Source: Miltoncostaea sp963823515
Lineage (GTDB): Bacteria > Actinomycetota > Thermoleophilia > Miltoncostaeales > Miltoncostaeaceae
Direction: 5' to 3'
DNA: 64,000 bases
Assembly: GCA_963823515.1 (NCBI GenBank)
Contig: CAWGMB010000005.1
Location: 61,607 to 125,606 of the forward strand
A model generated the notes under the pieces. The model was not told where the DNA came from, did no database searches, and saw nothing but the letters and a program-made list of their open reading frames with translations. Below, in pieces: positions 45,811-54,694 of this stretch. A program made the position numbers and the translations under genes. Every line of letters starts with the position of its first letter. The first letter of the stretch is position 1.

Positions 45811-46509
45811 GAAGAGTATCCCCTGTTCCGGATGGCCTCCAGCCGCCCGGGACGCAACATCATCCAGGTGGCGCTCCACGTGAACGACGACGCCCGCGCC
45901 CTCGAGATCGAGGCCCTCGCCGGCGAGCGCTTCGCGGCGGTGGGGCAGACGGTTCTCGCCGCCCTGGCGGAGTCTGGGCTCAGCGGCCGCAGGGTGGCCA
46001 ACGTCGTGAGCTGGTTCATCGTGGCCCAGCTTGCGCTGGGGCCATGGCGGAGCCGGGGTGAGGTCCGACCGGCAGAGCTGGCGCGGGCGATGGGGGTCTC
46101 GCGCTGGACCGAGTGGCGGACACGCCTCGACGCCGCGCGCGCCGGGCTTGTCCGGGACTGGACGCTTCCCGATCCCGAGGCGCGCGGCTACGGCCGCGGC
46201 GCCGTGCGCGTCCTGGACCTCGCCTTCGTCCGCACGCGCGAGGTCACCAAGCGCGTCGCCGCGAACAGGGAGGAGAAGGCGAGCCGCGCCGAGCGCCGCC
46301 GGCAGGCGCGCAGGCGGGCGAAGGAGAAGAGCCGGGCGGTGGCGCCGGTGACCCCCGCCGAGTCGGCGGCGATTCCGAGCGCGCCGGTGAGGCGCGAGGA
46401 GCTGACCTCGCCCGCCGCGGGACGGCTCTGGGAGGTGGTCCGCCGGCTCCAGCCCGCCTCGGAGCCGGACGGCCCGGCGCCCCCGCGCTCGCATCCACCG
46501 CCGGGGTAG
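45805..46509 (+). CDS. winged-helix DNA-binding-like protein of the repeat element
   Basis: 234 aa from GTG 45805; ATG 45832 is an alternative. I do not recognise a named family. Residues 40-135 look like a winged helix: SGRRVANVVSWFIVAQLALG, then RPAELARAMGVSRWTEWRTRLDAARAGLVRDW (helix-turn-helix) and a basic wing (YGRGAVRVLDLAF). Residues 135-185 are a highly charged helix (RVAANREEKASRAERRRQARRRAKEK), and the C-terminus is Pro-rich. It is the only intact copy; copies A and C are broken. A plasmid or phage initiator or regulator role is possible; nothing in the sequence decides this. Confidence 0.68.
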   Translation: MIEEYPLFRMASSRPGRNIIQVALHVNDDARALEIEALAGERFAAVGQTVLAALAESGLSGRRVANVVSWFIVAQLALGPWRSRGEVRPAELARAMGVSRWTEWRTRLDAARAGLVRDWTLPDPEARGYGRGAVRVLDLAFVRTREVTKRVAANREEKASRAERRRQARRRAKEKSRAVAPVTPAESAAIPSAPVRREELTSPAAGRLWEVVRRLQPASEPDGPAPPRSHPPPG

Positions 46510-46853
46510 CCGCGGCCCGAGCCGCCGTCGCCGAAGTCGAGTGGACCAAATCCTCCGGAGCCCGGCGGTTGATCGACGCCCACTCTTCGGGCTATCGCCG
46601 CTTGCGGGCGGCACCCGACCTCCATCCGGGCGCCGAACACGGCTCCGACCCATCCTCGCCCGGGTCACCCCGTCGGTGGCCGGCCTCGGCGATGCAACAG
46701 TCGCAGCACCGCCGCGTCCACGGGTGCGAGAACGAGCCCACGACCGACGAGATCGCTCTCAGGGTCGACGATCTCGCACGCTCCAGAGGCTCCTATGGAG
46801 CCAGAACAAAGAGCGCCGGCCGGTCTCGGCCGTTGGCCGACCGGCGCCAGAGA
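46510..46853. terminator. gene-free segment with a convergent hairpin
   Basis: Between the rightward winged-helix gene and the leftward toxin. It holds a G/C-rich inverted repeat near 46812-46848 (GCGCCGGCCGG against CCGACCGGCGCC), kept in copies A and C, suitable as a bidirectional terminator. No further gene is seen. Confidence 0.55.
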
Positions 46854-47117
46854 TCAATCGCGGTAGGCCCGGCCCCGCGGCAGGACGCGAAGGATCGTCA
46901 GGACTCCCGCCGCGATGTCGGCGCGATAGAGCACTCGCCAGTCGCCGACGCGCAGTCGCCGACCCTCGCGGCCCACGAGGGCGATGGTCGCGGGGCCCTC
47001 TGGGTTGACGGACAAGCGCTCGATGGCAGCCACGACGCGCCGGCGGACCGGTGGGTCGAGCCGGCCGAGATCACGCTCGGCCGGTCCGGTCAGCAGAACC
47101 TCGAGCGCTTCGCTCAG
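46854..47117 (-). CDS. RelE/ParE-family toxin
   Basis: About 87 aa. EVLLTGPAERDLGRLDPPVRRRVVAAIERL and GREGRRLRVGDWRVLYRADIAAGVLTILRVLPRGRAYRD match the RelE core, including the RxxxGDWRVLY strand and terminal HR/GRAYRD-like tail. These toxins cleave mRNA at the ribosome. No ATG, GTG or TTG is available at the 5' end; the frame could begin at the CTG (47117) that overlaps the antitoxin stop, so the start is uncertain. It is transcribed after, and overlaps, the antitoxin gene. Confidence 0.8.
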   Translation of the reverse strand: MSEALEVLLTGPAERDLGRLDPPVRRRVVAAIERLSVNPEGPATIALVGREGRRLRVGDWRVLYRADIAAGVLTILRVLPRGRAYRD

Positions 47118-47323
47118 AGATCGAGCTCCCGGCGCGCCTCCGACAGCGGGCGGACATCGCCGGCTGCGATCGCCGCGTCGGCCTCGTCCAAAGCCTGGAG
47201 CTCATCCTCGCTGAGCCGACCGTCGTCGGGTTGGGCGAGATCCGAGATCAAGGCGAAGGCCTCAGCGGTCGCGTCCTCTGGAAGCTCGTCAACCAGCTTG
47301 TGAAGGCGCTCGCGAGTGGTCAT
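47114..47323 (-). CDS. antitoxin of the RelE-type pair
   Basis: 69 aa from ATG 47323. Helical and acidic (LHKLVDELPEDATAEAFALISDL, SEDELQALDEADAAIAAGD, SEARRELDL). Homologue of the orphan at 33618. Its first 40 residues resemble short antitoxins that precede RelE/ParE toxins, and the order antitoxin-toxin with overlap is standard. No long DNA-binding domain is visible. Confidence 0.75.
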   Translation of the reverse strand: MTTRERLHKLVDELPEDATAEAFALISDLAQPDDGRLSEDELQALDEADAAIAAGDVRPLSEARRELDL

Positions 47324-47528
47324 GTCGAAAGTGTACGACGCAGCGCGGTTCTCAAGAAACGCCTTCCCATTCCGGGCCGGATCCTCATGAGTAGCCCGGG
47401 CCCTGGCCACTGAGGTCCCCGGCATCCCCGAGAGGGCAGGGCGCGCGATAGAGGTCGCGGCCGCCTGGGGGTCGGCACACCAGGTGGTTCGTTGGCCGAC
47501 CCTCCGCGGGACATCGGCAACTAGCCAC

Positions 47529-47714
47529 TCACTCCTCGTCCGAGACCCGGGCACCGCCGCCCGCGTCAGCGGTCCACTCCGCAGGCAGCACATCCGGGCA
47601 CACCGAGGCCGGCGGATCGTCCATCGCCTCCGGGCGCACCCGGGCGAAGAAGCGATCGCGGGCGGCGCGAAAGGCGTCCCAGTCGCCCCGGCGCGGATCC
47701 TCGATGCCGCTCAC
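47529..47714 (-). CDS. 61-aa protein coupled to aldehyde dehydrogenase (copy 1)
   Basis: From GTG 47714, overlapping the dehydrogenase stop as GTGA. SGIEDPRRGDWDAFRAARDRFFARVRPEAM and a Cys-containing PPASVCPDVLPAEW are identical in the second copy (54509-54694). Not a family I recognise. Strict conservation, coupling and codon use argue that it is a real gene. Confidence 0.65.
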   Translation of the reverse strand: MSGIEDPRRGDWDAFRAARDRFFARVRPEAMDDPPASVCPDVLPAEWTADAGGGARVSDEE

Positions 47715-49283
47715 CACCCACCGCCTGCCGCCGGCATCGTCAGGTAGCGGGTCACCAGGTACTCCTCGATCCCCTCGGGGCCACCGGAGTGACCGAAGCC
47801 CGAGTGGCCGACGCCGCCGAAGGGGGCCGCCACACACGAGACCCGGCCGCGGTTGATGGCGACCATCCCGGCCTCGATCCCTGCGCCCAGGCGCATGGCG
47901 CGCTCGAGGTCGGAGGTGAACAGGTAGGCCGCAAGGCCCAGCGTCGTGGTCGTTGGCGAGCGCGAGCGCCTCGTCCTCGGAGTCGAAGGGGGCGATCGCC
48001 ACGATCGGCCCGAAGATCTCCTCGCGCATCACACGCGCGTCGTGGGGCACGTCCGCCAGCACGACCGGCGCGAAGAAGTGGCCGTCGCCGGGAACAGGCC
48101 CGCCGGCCACGACCACACACGCGCCGCGGGCGACGGCGTCCTCGACGAGCGCGGTGAGCCGCTCGACCTGGCGCTCGGAGATCATCGGCCCGAGGCCGAC
48201 GCCCGCGCGGGTGCCGCGCCCGATCCGCACGCCGGCCACCCGGGCCGCGAGGCGGCGGGTGAACTCCGCGTAGACCGAGCGCTCGACGTAGAAGCGGTTG
48301 GCCGCCGTGCAGGCCGCCCCGCCGTTTCGCATCTTGGCCGACAGCGCGCCCTCGACGGCGGCGTCCATGTCGGCGTCGGCGAAGACCAGGAACGGGGCGC
48401 AGCCACCGAGCTCGGCCGAGACCCGAAGGACCTGCTCGGCGCTCTTTGCGATCAGGTGGCGACCGACCGCCTCCGATCCGGTGAAGGTCAGCTTGCGGAT
48501 GCGCCCGTCGGCGAGAAGCGGATCGGTGGCCGCGTCCTCGGAGCTCACGACGATGTTGAGGACACCGGCCGGAAGGCCGGCTTCGACGAAGATCGCCCCG
48601 AGACGAAGCGCCGAGAGCGGCGTGAGCGATGAGGGCCGAAGGACCACGGTGCAGCCGGCGGCGAGCGCGGGGCCGATGCCGCGGGCGGGAACCGCCAGGG
48701 GGAAGTTCCAGGGCGTGACGATCAGGCACGGCCCGACCGGGGTGCGCACGACAAGGTGGGTGTTCTCGCCGTCGGGGGAGCTCGATGTGCGCCCCGAGAT
48801 CCGCACGGCCTCCTCGGCGAACCACTCCAGGTAGTCGGCGGCGAACTCCACCTCGGCCCGGGACTCGGCGAGGGGCTTTCCCATCTCGGCGGTGAGGAGC
48901 GCCGCCATCTCATCGCTCTCATCGCGCAGGGTGTCGGCCGCCCGGCGAAGGATCCGCGAGCGATCGCGCGGCGCGCTCTTTGCCCAGGAGCCCTGGGCGG
49001 CGACGGCCGCCTCGAGGGCCGCCATGCAGTCGGCCGGGGAGGCGTCGGCGACCTCGGCGAGGGTGAGCCCGGTGGCCGGGTCCTCGACGGCCAGCGTGCG
49101 GCCATCGGTCGCCGGGGTGAAGGAGCCGTCGATCAGGAGGCCGGTCGGCGAGATGTGGAGCGCCGCGCCCTCCGAGGAGTGGACTCGCGCGTCGGGCTCG
49201 CCAAAGAGCGAGGGGACATCGGCCTCGGTGAGGAACCGGCGGGATGAGCGGGGGGCGCTGTGGGCGATCGCGACGGACGACAT
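47711..49283 (-). pseudogene. gabD: succinate-semialdehyde-type aldehyde dehydrogenase, copy 1, frameshifted
   Basis: Nearly identical to the intact copy at 54691-56262 over its whole length (start MSSVAIAHSAPRSSRR differs). One extra G in GCAAGGCCC near 47934-47937, compared with GCAAGCCC in copy 2, shifts the frame about 450 residues in. The last 75 residues (MRLGAGIEAGMVAINRGRVSCVAAPFGG to the end at 47711) are in another frame. Catalytic Glu and Cys precede the shift. The defect may be real or a homopolymer error. Confidence 0.85.
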
Positions 49284-49553
49284 CTCATGTCTCCTCGTCT
49301 TGTCCGGCTTACGGAAACGAGGCTAGAAACGCCCCATCACGCTCACGTCACAGAGGATCCTCCGATCGAGGGCTGGCCCGCCTCCCGCGGCCTTCAGCAG
49401 GCCGAGGACGGGGCAGACAGATTCGGGTGTGTGCCCCGTTGGCTCGGCTCTCTCCTGCGCGAGTCCGGGGCACGGGAACCCCGGCGTGCCGTAATCACAG
49501 GCTCAGAAAAGGGGGATTGCGGGCCAGGCAGGGCGGGCGGACAATCCCCCACG
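49284..49553. promoter_or_regulatory. divergent promoter region with a start-proximal inverted repeat
   Basis: Separates the leftward dehydrogenase from the rightward regulator. GGGGGATTG (49511-49519) pairs with CAATCCCCC (49542-49550), ending 3 nt before the regulator ATG at 49554. The stem could sequester the ribosome site GGGCGGGCGG in its loop or act as an operator. Confidence 0.55.
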
Positions 49554-52500
49554 ATGGGCTTCGACGGCGTGCTCCTCACGCGGCTCCTTCCGCCGCAGCT
49601 TCCCGCGGACTGCGTTACGCGTGGACGGCTCGTGTCGGCCGTTGTCGATGGGCTCGATGGGCGGCTTGTCACCGTTATCGCGGGCGCCGGCTACGGCAAG
49701 ACGACACTCGTCACGCAGGCTCTTGCAGCGGCGGATGTGCCCTGGGTCTGGTGCTCGTGCGACGGTCGCATCGTCGGCACGCGGTCGTTGCTCGCCCACG
49801 TGGCAGCGGCCATCGAAAGGCGCTTCCCCGGGTTTGGAGCGGACCTGTCACTGCTCGGTGGTCCTGAGGACCAGATCCTCGAGCTGGCCAACGAGATCGT
49901 CGAGACGGTCCCCGATGACTTCGTCGTCGCCCTCGACGACGTGCACCTGCTGCCCGAGGATGCGCGTCCGGCGCTCGGCCTGCTCGTCGACCACCTTGGG
50001 CCGAACGTGCACTTCGTGCTCGCCGGCCGCGCGCCGCTTCCCTTCTCGCTCGGTTCGCTACGGCTCGGTGGCGTGCTGGAGATCGCTGAAGGCCGGCTCT
50101 CCTTCGACGCCGACGAGTCGCGACAGCTGCTCGCCGGTATGGGGGCGACCCTGCCTGACGAGCGCGTGCTGGAGCTCCATGAGCACACGGAGGGCTGGGT
50201 CGCCGGCCTCGTCCTGGCGGCGCAGTCCGGCGGTGCCGGTCCGGGGGAGGGTCGCGGCGATCATTTCGAGTACCTGGCCGAGGAAGTGGTCCTCAAGCAG
50301 CCCGAAGGGGTGCGCCGGTTCCTCGAGGACACGGCCGTCCTCGGGCGCTTCACGCCCGAGATGGCCGCAGCGCTCAGCGGGCATCCCGATCCCTCGACGA
50401 TTCTCGCGGACCTCGTCGCCCGCCATCTCTTCACCGTGCGCCTCGAGGCCGAGGGCGACTGGTACCGCTATCACCACCTCCTGCGCGACTTCATGCGCAC
50501 ACGTCTCGAGCGAGCGGAGCCCGAACGCTGGGCCGCACTGCACCGTCGCGCGGCGGACTGGTGGCTCGCGGCGGGCGAGCCGACGCGTGCAGTGCCGCAC
50601 CTGTTGGCCGCAGGAGATGACGCTCGGGGCGGTGGAGGCCCTCGCGCCAGTTGCCGAGCGCCTTGCGCTCGGGCCGCAGTCGGAGGCTCTTGCGGGATGG
50701 CTCGACGTGTTGCCGAAGGAGGTGTGGGAGGGACAGCCGGAGCTTCTGCTCGCCCACGCTTCTCTGCTGCTCACCCGCGCAGAGCACGAGGCGTCATTCG
50801 CTGAGCACGAGCGCGCCATCGCGAGACTCCTCGAGATCGGTGACCACGATCGCGCCGCAGCGGCGCTCTTTCGGCTGCAGGTCTCCATGCTCCTGGCTGG
50901 CACCAGACCCGGTCTCCGGGCCGAGATCGGCCGGAGGTGGCGCGACCGCATCGCTCCTGAGGCGGCCCTCCTTCCAGCGGCGCGACTCCTCTTGGCGAGC
51001 GCGTACGGCTACGACTGTCGTTTCGCCGAGGCCCGCGAGGAACTCGGCACCGCGCTCGCGCTGCCGTCGGTGGGGCAGATCCCCGGGCTCGTCGAGTTCG
51101 CTGAGGTGATCCGCGGCTTTTACATCGACTTCTGGCAGGACCGGCCGAAGGAGGCCGTCGACGCCGTTGGGCGGGCCGTCGCACGCATGCGCGCCGGCGG
51201 CGGGGAGGATCCGCTGTCGCTTCGGCCCTTCGCCACCATGCTGCACGCGTACCTCACCCTGGAGTTGGGTGACTACGAGCGAACCCTCGAAGCCGTCGAG
51301 ACCTTTTTTGCCGAGTCGCGCAAGATCGGCGTCCACCGCAGCAGCGCCCGATCGGCGATGTGGGTCCGCGCCTCGTGCCAGGTCGGGCTCGGTCGTTGGG
51401 ACGATCTCGAGCGGGACTTCGTCCCGGCCCCGGAGACCGCTGACCCCGCGGCCGGTACCTCCTACAGCTACCGCTATCGCGCGCCTGCCGCGCGCCTCGC
51501 GGCACACCTGCGCGACACGGATGAGGTCCGTTCCCAAGTCCTGCGCGGGCGCGCCGAGATGGACGATTACGGTCGCGTCTTCGACGACGCGACCTTCCTC
51601 TGCGACTACGCCCTGGCCGCCGCTGAGATCGACCCCGTGCTCGCGGCGGTGTGCGCCGATGAGGCCGTGCGGGCCGCCGGCCGAGTCGGCTCGTCCTGGC
51701 TGCGCGCCCGCTCGGCCCTTGTCGCCGCTCTGTGCGAGCGTGACCCGGACGGCCGTGACTCGCGCATCGCCGAGGCCCTCGACATCACCGAGCGGTGGGA
51801 TTTGGCCGAGTTGTGGACGCATCGCGAGCGGCTCGTCTGTCCGCCCCTTCTTGCACGTGCCGTCGAAGTGGGCATCGGACCCGAGGGAACCGCTGAGCGC
51901 CTGCTGGTGCTCGGGGGCGGTGACGTGCTCCAGCAGGTGGCGACCAGCATTCCGCCTGACGCGAACGAGGTCCGCGCGCGCCTTGCCGAGCTGGCCGGCG
52001 AGATGTCGGATGTCAACATCTCCTTCGTCGACCAGTTCTTGCGCGATCGCGACCCCGGCGTCCGCGAGGCGGCCCGCAAGACATGGGCGCGGCTGAAGGC
52101 ACGCCCGCGCGCGGTGCTGACGATCCGAGCGTTCGGCGACCTGCAGGTCGCTCGCGACGGTTTGCCCGTGCCGGCGTCCGCATTCGTGCGACAGAAGGCG
52201 CGCGCGTTGCTCGCCCGACTGATCGCCGCCTCCGGCCCAGTCCATCGCGAGGCGCTGTGCGATGAGCTGTGGGGCGACCTGCCCACGGATCGCGCGGCCG
52301 CTGCGCTGCGGAGCACCCTCCACGATCTGCGACGGGCGATCGAGCCGGAGCTCGAAGCCGGAAGCGAAGCGTCCTCTCTCGTCACAGAGGGCGAGAACAT
52401 TCGACTGGCGGTGGCCAGCGAGGACCGAGTCGATGTGGTCGAATTCCTCCGCCTGGCCCGCCAGCCTGTCGGGGACGAACCGGCAGAGGACCGCTTGATT

Positions 52501-52905
52501 CGGCTGCGCGAGGCGGTCGTCCTCCGCCGCGGTCCGTTCCTTGCCGAGTGGCCCTATGAGGACTGGGCCAGCCGGCGGCGGGAAGAGCTGGAGGCGGCAT
52601 TCGACGGCGCCCTCGAGGCGCTCGTGGACGCCGCGCTAGAGGTCGGCGCCGGAGCGGAGGCCGTTGCGGAGGCGCGCCGGCTCGTACAGCGCCAGCCCGA
52701 GCGAGAGAACTGGCATCGCCTTCTCATGCGAGCGTACGTCTGCGACGGAGACCGTGCCATGGCCCTTCGCCAGTTCCACGCGTGCCGCGCCGTGCTGCGA
52801 CGTGAGCAGGGGATCGAGCCAGGCGGCGAGACGCGGGCGCTCTACACGGAGTTGCTTGCTGAGGGGGACGACCAGCTTGTGGGAACGACCGCGGGCGCTC
52901 TGTGA
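49554..52905 (+). pseudogene. MalT-like ATPase regulator with C-terminal BTAD domain, one frameshift
   Basis: Reconstructed length about 1117 aa. From ATG 49554: STAND/AAA-type P-loop AGAGYGKTTL, Walker B FVVALDDVHLL, a winged helix and helical repeats. One surplus G in the run at 50626-50629 breaks the frame after HLLAAGDDAR; the rest continues in another frame as AVEALAPVAERL with TPR-like repeats. It ends in an OmpR-type winged helix plus BTAD region (FGDLQVARDGLPVPASAF, LRSTLHDLRRAIEP, RALYTELLAEG) rather than the usual LuxR HTH. It would control the neighbouring dehydrogenase, nitroreductase and SnoaL-like genes in response to an unknown inducer. Confidence 0.85.
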
Positions 52906-52981
52906 TGCCTCTGTGACGCGCCGGGTTTAGAACGACTGCCACATCACGGCGCCGCACTGGCCCCGTTCTGAGGAGGTCACG

Positions 52982-53821
52982 ATGGAGTTCACCAACGTTG
53001 TCGGAAGCCGCCGCAGCATCCGTTGGTTCAGGCCATGGAAGCCCGTCGAGGCCGAGAAGATCCAACGGATCCTCGAGTCGGCGCGCCTCACCGGCTGCCC
53101 GGGCAACCTGCAGCCCTGGCGGGCCGTCGTCGTCGAGCAGAGCCGTCTCTCGGACGAGGACCGCACGGCCCTCCTCGATGCCGCCAACCATCAGCGGGCG
53201 CACGAGCAGGCGCCGGTCTGGATCTACTGGTTCGCCGATCCGACGGCTGCCGCCGCGTCGGCCTTCACGTTCCAGGTCCGGCTTGGCCTCGAGGTGGGGG
53301 CTCTTGCCACCAGCGCCGGCTGGGATGCGGAGGCCGCGGCCTCCGCCATCGAGAGCGGTGTCGTCGCGCCCGAGGGCATGCCACCCCTCGATCAGATCGT
53401 GCACGACATGCCGCCCGAGATCGCCGCTGTCGTCGCGTCCCAGGAGACCGTCGGCGCGATCACCATCGCCACGCTGGCCGCCGTCGACGCGGGCCTCGGC
53501 ACCTGTCTGCACATCCCGACATCGCCCGCGGGCGCTCCGGCGCTCTACCGGGTGCTCGGCGTTCCTGAGCACTTCCTGCCCGTCTGGCTCCAGCTCGTCG
53601 GCTACCCCGCCGAGAGCCCTGACGCTGGTGGCGCGCGCCCGCGGGAGGACTACGGCGCGCTCTTCTCCTCGGGGCGCTGGGGCGAGCCCATGCCACGCGA
53701 CCCCGCTGTGGTGGAGCAGCTGCGAGCCGAGGGCCTCCTGCAGCCGGAAGCGCCGCTGCCCGGGCGGGCCGAGGAACTGCGCCACCTGGGCCGCATGTTC
53801 GGCTACCCCGAGGCCGGCTGA
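52982..53821 (+). CDS. nitroreductase-family protein
   Basis: 279 aa from ATG 52982 (TGAGGAGG upstream). SRRSIRWFRPWKPVEAEKIQRILESARL and CPGNLQPWRAVVVE are the FMN-binding start of the family; ALATSAGWDAEAAA and TIATLAAVDAGLGTCLHIP complete the core. The C-terminal 60 residues are an extension. Members reduce nitro groups, quinones or enones with NAD(P)H, or dehalogenate. It follows the BTAD-type regulator by 76 bp and overlaps nothing; the SnoaL-like gene begins 1 bp after its stop. Confidence 0.88.
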   Translation: MEFTNVVGSRRSIRWFRPWKPVEAEKIQRILESARLTGCPGNLQPWRAVVVEQSRLSDEDRTALLDAANHQRAHEQAPVWIYWFADPTAAAASAFTFQVRLGLEVGALATSAGWDAEAAASAIESGVVAPEGMPPLDQIVHDMPPEIAAVVASQETVGAITIATLAAVDAGLGTCLHIPTSPAGAPALYRVLGVPEHFLPVWLQLVGYPAESPDAGGARPREDYGALFSSGRWGEPMPRDPAVVEQLRAEGLLQPEAPLPGRAEELRHLGRMFGYPEAG

Positions 53822-53822
53822 G

Positions 53823-54233
53823 ATGGCCGCAGAGATCGCCCTGGCGGAAGACCTGCGAGAGGCGTGGAGTGCCCGGGACAGCGAGGCGTTCGCCGCCCTC
53901 TTCCTCCCGGAGGGGGTACGCCACGAGTGGGCGCTGCCGGGCGCGCGGCTCGTCGGCAGGGAGGAGATAGCCCGTCACGTGAGCGGCTACATGCAGGCGG
54001 TGCCCGATTGCACGCTCGTCATCCGAGACGCCTTCGGCGACGGCGACCGGGTGACCATCGAGTGGACGTTCGCCGGAACGCATACGGGGGATCTGCCCGG
54101 GCTGCCCGCCCGCGGCGAGCAGCTCGAGCTGCCGGGTGTGAGCGTGTGCCAGCTGCACGATGGCTTCGTTGCGCGGGAGAGCGTCTACTGGGACGCGGCG
54201 ACGCTCCTGGTGGCGGCAGGGGTCATGGCCTGA
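53823..54233 (+). CDS. SnoaL-like (NTF2-fold) protein
   Basis: 136 aa from ATG 53823, one base after the nitroreductase stop. LAEDLREAWSARDSEAFAALFLPEGVRHEWALPG, REEIARHVSGYMQAVPDC, VTIEWTFAGTHTGDLPGLPARGEQLELPG and FVARESVYWDAATLL give the cone-shaped SnoaL_2 pattern used by polyketide cyclases and small isomerases. Substrate unknown. Co-transcribed with the nitroreductase. Confidence 0.85.
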   Translation: MAAEIALAEDLREAWSARDSEAFAALFLPEGVRHEWALPGARLVGREEIARHVSGYMQAVPDCTLVIRDAFGDGDRVTIEWTFAGTHTGDLPGLPARGEQLELPGVSVCQLHDGFVARESVYWDAATLLVAAGVMA

Positions 54234-54508
54234 CGACGGGCGGCTGATCGTCGAAAGTCGTCAGCCGCCCGTCGCGCGCGAGCCTTCCCCGCCACGGCCG
54301 ACCAGCCTCAGGGAAGGGGACCCCGCCCGGTTCCTGGAGGCGGCGACTTGGCTCGCCAGCGTGCCTCGCCAGCTCGGGCGCCTCCTTTGCGAGTCCGGGG
54401 CCGGGTACGAGGCTCATCGTGTGTCTACGGCGGCCGTCACCCTGTTGATCGTCGGCGCCGGGTGATTCGGTCGGCCGGCCCTCCCCGGGACGTCGGTACC
54501 TAGGGCAC

Positions 54509-54694
54509 TCACTCCTCGTCCGAGACCCGGGCGCCGCCGCCCGCGTCAGCGGTCCACTCCGCAGGCAGCACATCCGGGCACACCGAGGCCGGCGGATCGT
54601 CCATCGCCTCCGGTCGCACCCGGGCGAAGAAGCGATCGCGGGCGGCGCGAAAGGCGTCCCAGTCGCCCCGGCGCGGATCCTCGATGCCGCTCAC
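54509..54694 (-). CDS. 61-aa protein coupled to aldehyde dehydrogenase (copy 2)
   Basis: From GTG 54694, overlapping the intact dehydrogenase stop as GTGA. Same residues as the copy at 47529-47714. Contains one Cys and many Asp/Glu. No signal or membrane segment. Function unknown; coupling suggests it acts with the dehydrogenase. The 54234-54508 stretch downstream has no gene and partly resembles the sequence after copy 1. Confidence 0.65.
   Translation of the reverse strand: MSGIEDPRRGDWDAFRAARDRFFARVRPEAMDDPPASVCPDVLPAEWTADAGGGARVSDEE

Larger units (their letters stand above)
45470..47335. repeat. repeat element copy B (most complete)
   Basis: About 1.9 kb: tRNA-Ser 3' fragment, a conserved leader with hairpin and palindrome, an intact winged-helix gene, a convergent hairpin, and a RelE-type toxin and antitoxin. 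Closely similar to 60485-61935 (copy C, truncated in the toxin), and partly to 32856-33830 (copy A). Copies B and C are direct repeats 15 kb apart and could recombine. Confidence 0.82.

Noticed and set aside
45457..46668. Leftward frame of about 400 codons ending in the tRNA-Ser fragment
   Set aside because: It runs antisense to the winged-helix gene and through tRNA sequence, giving the familiar false tail RGFESPPLR; not a real protein.
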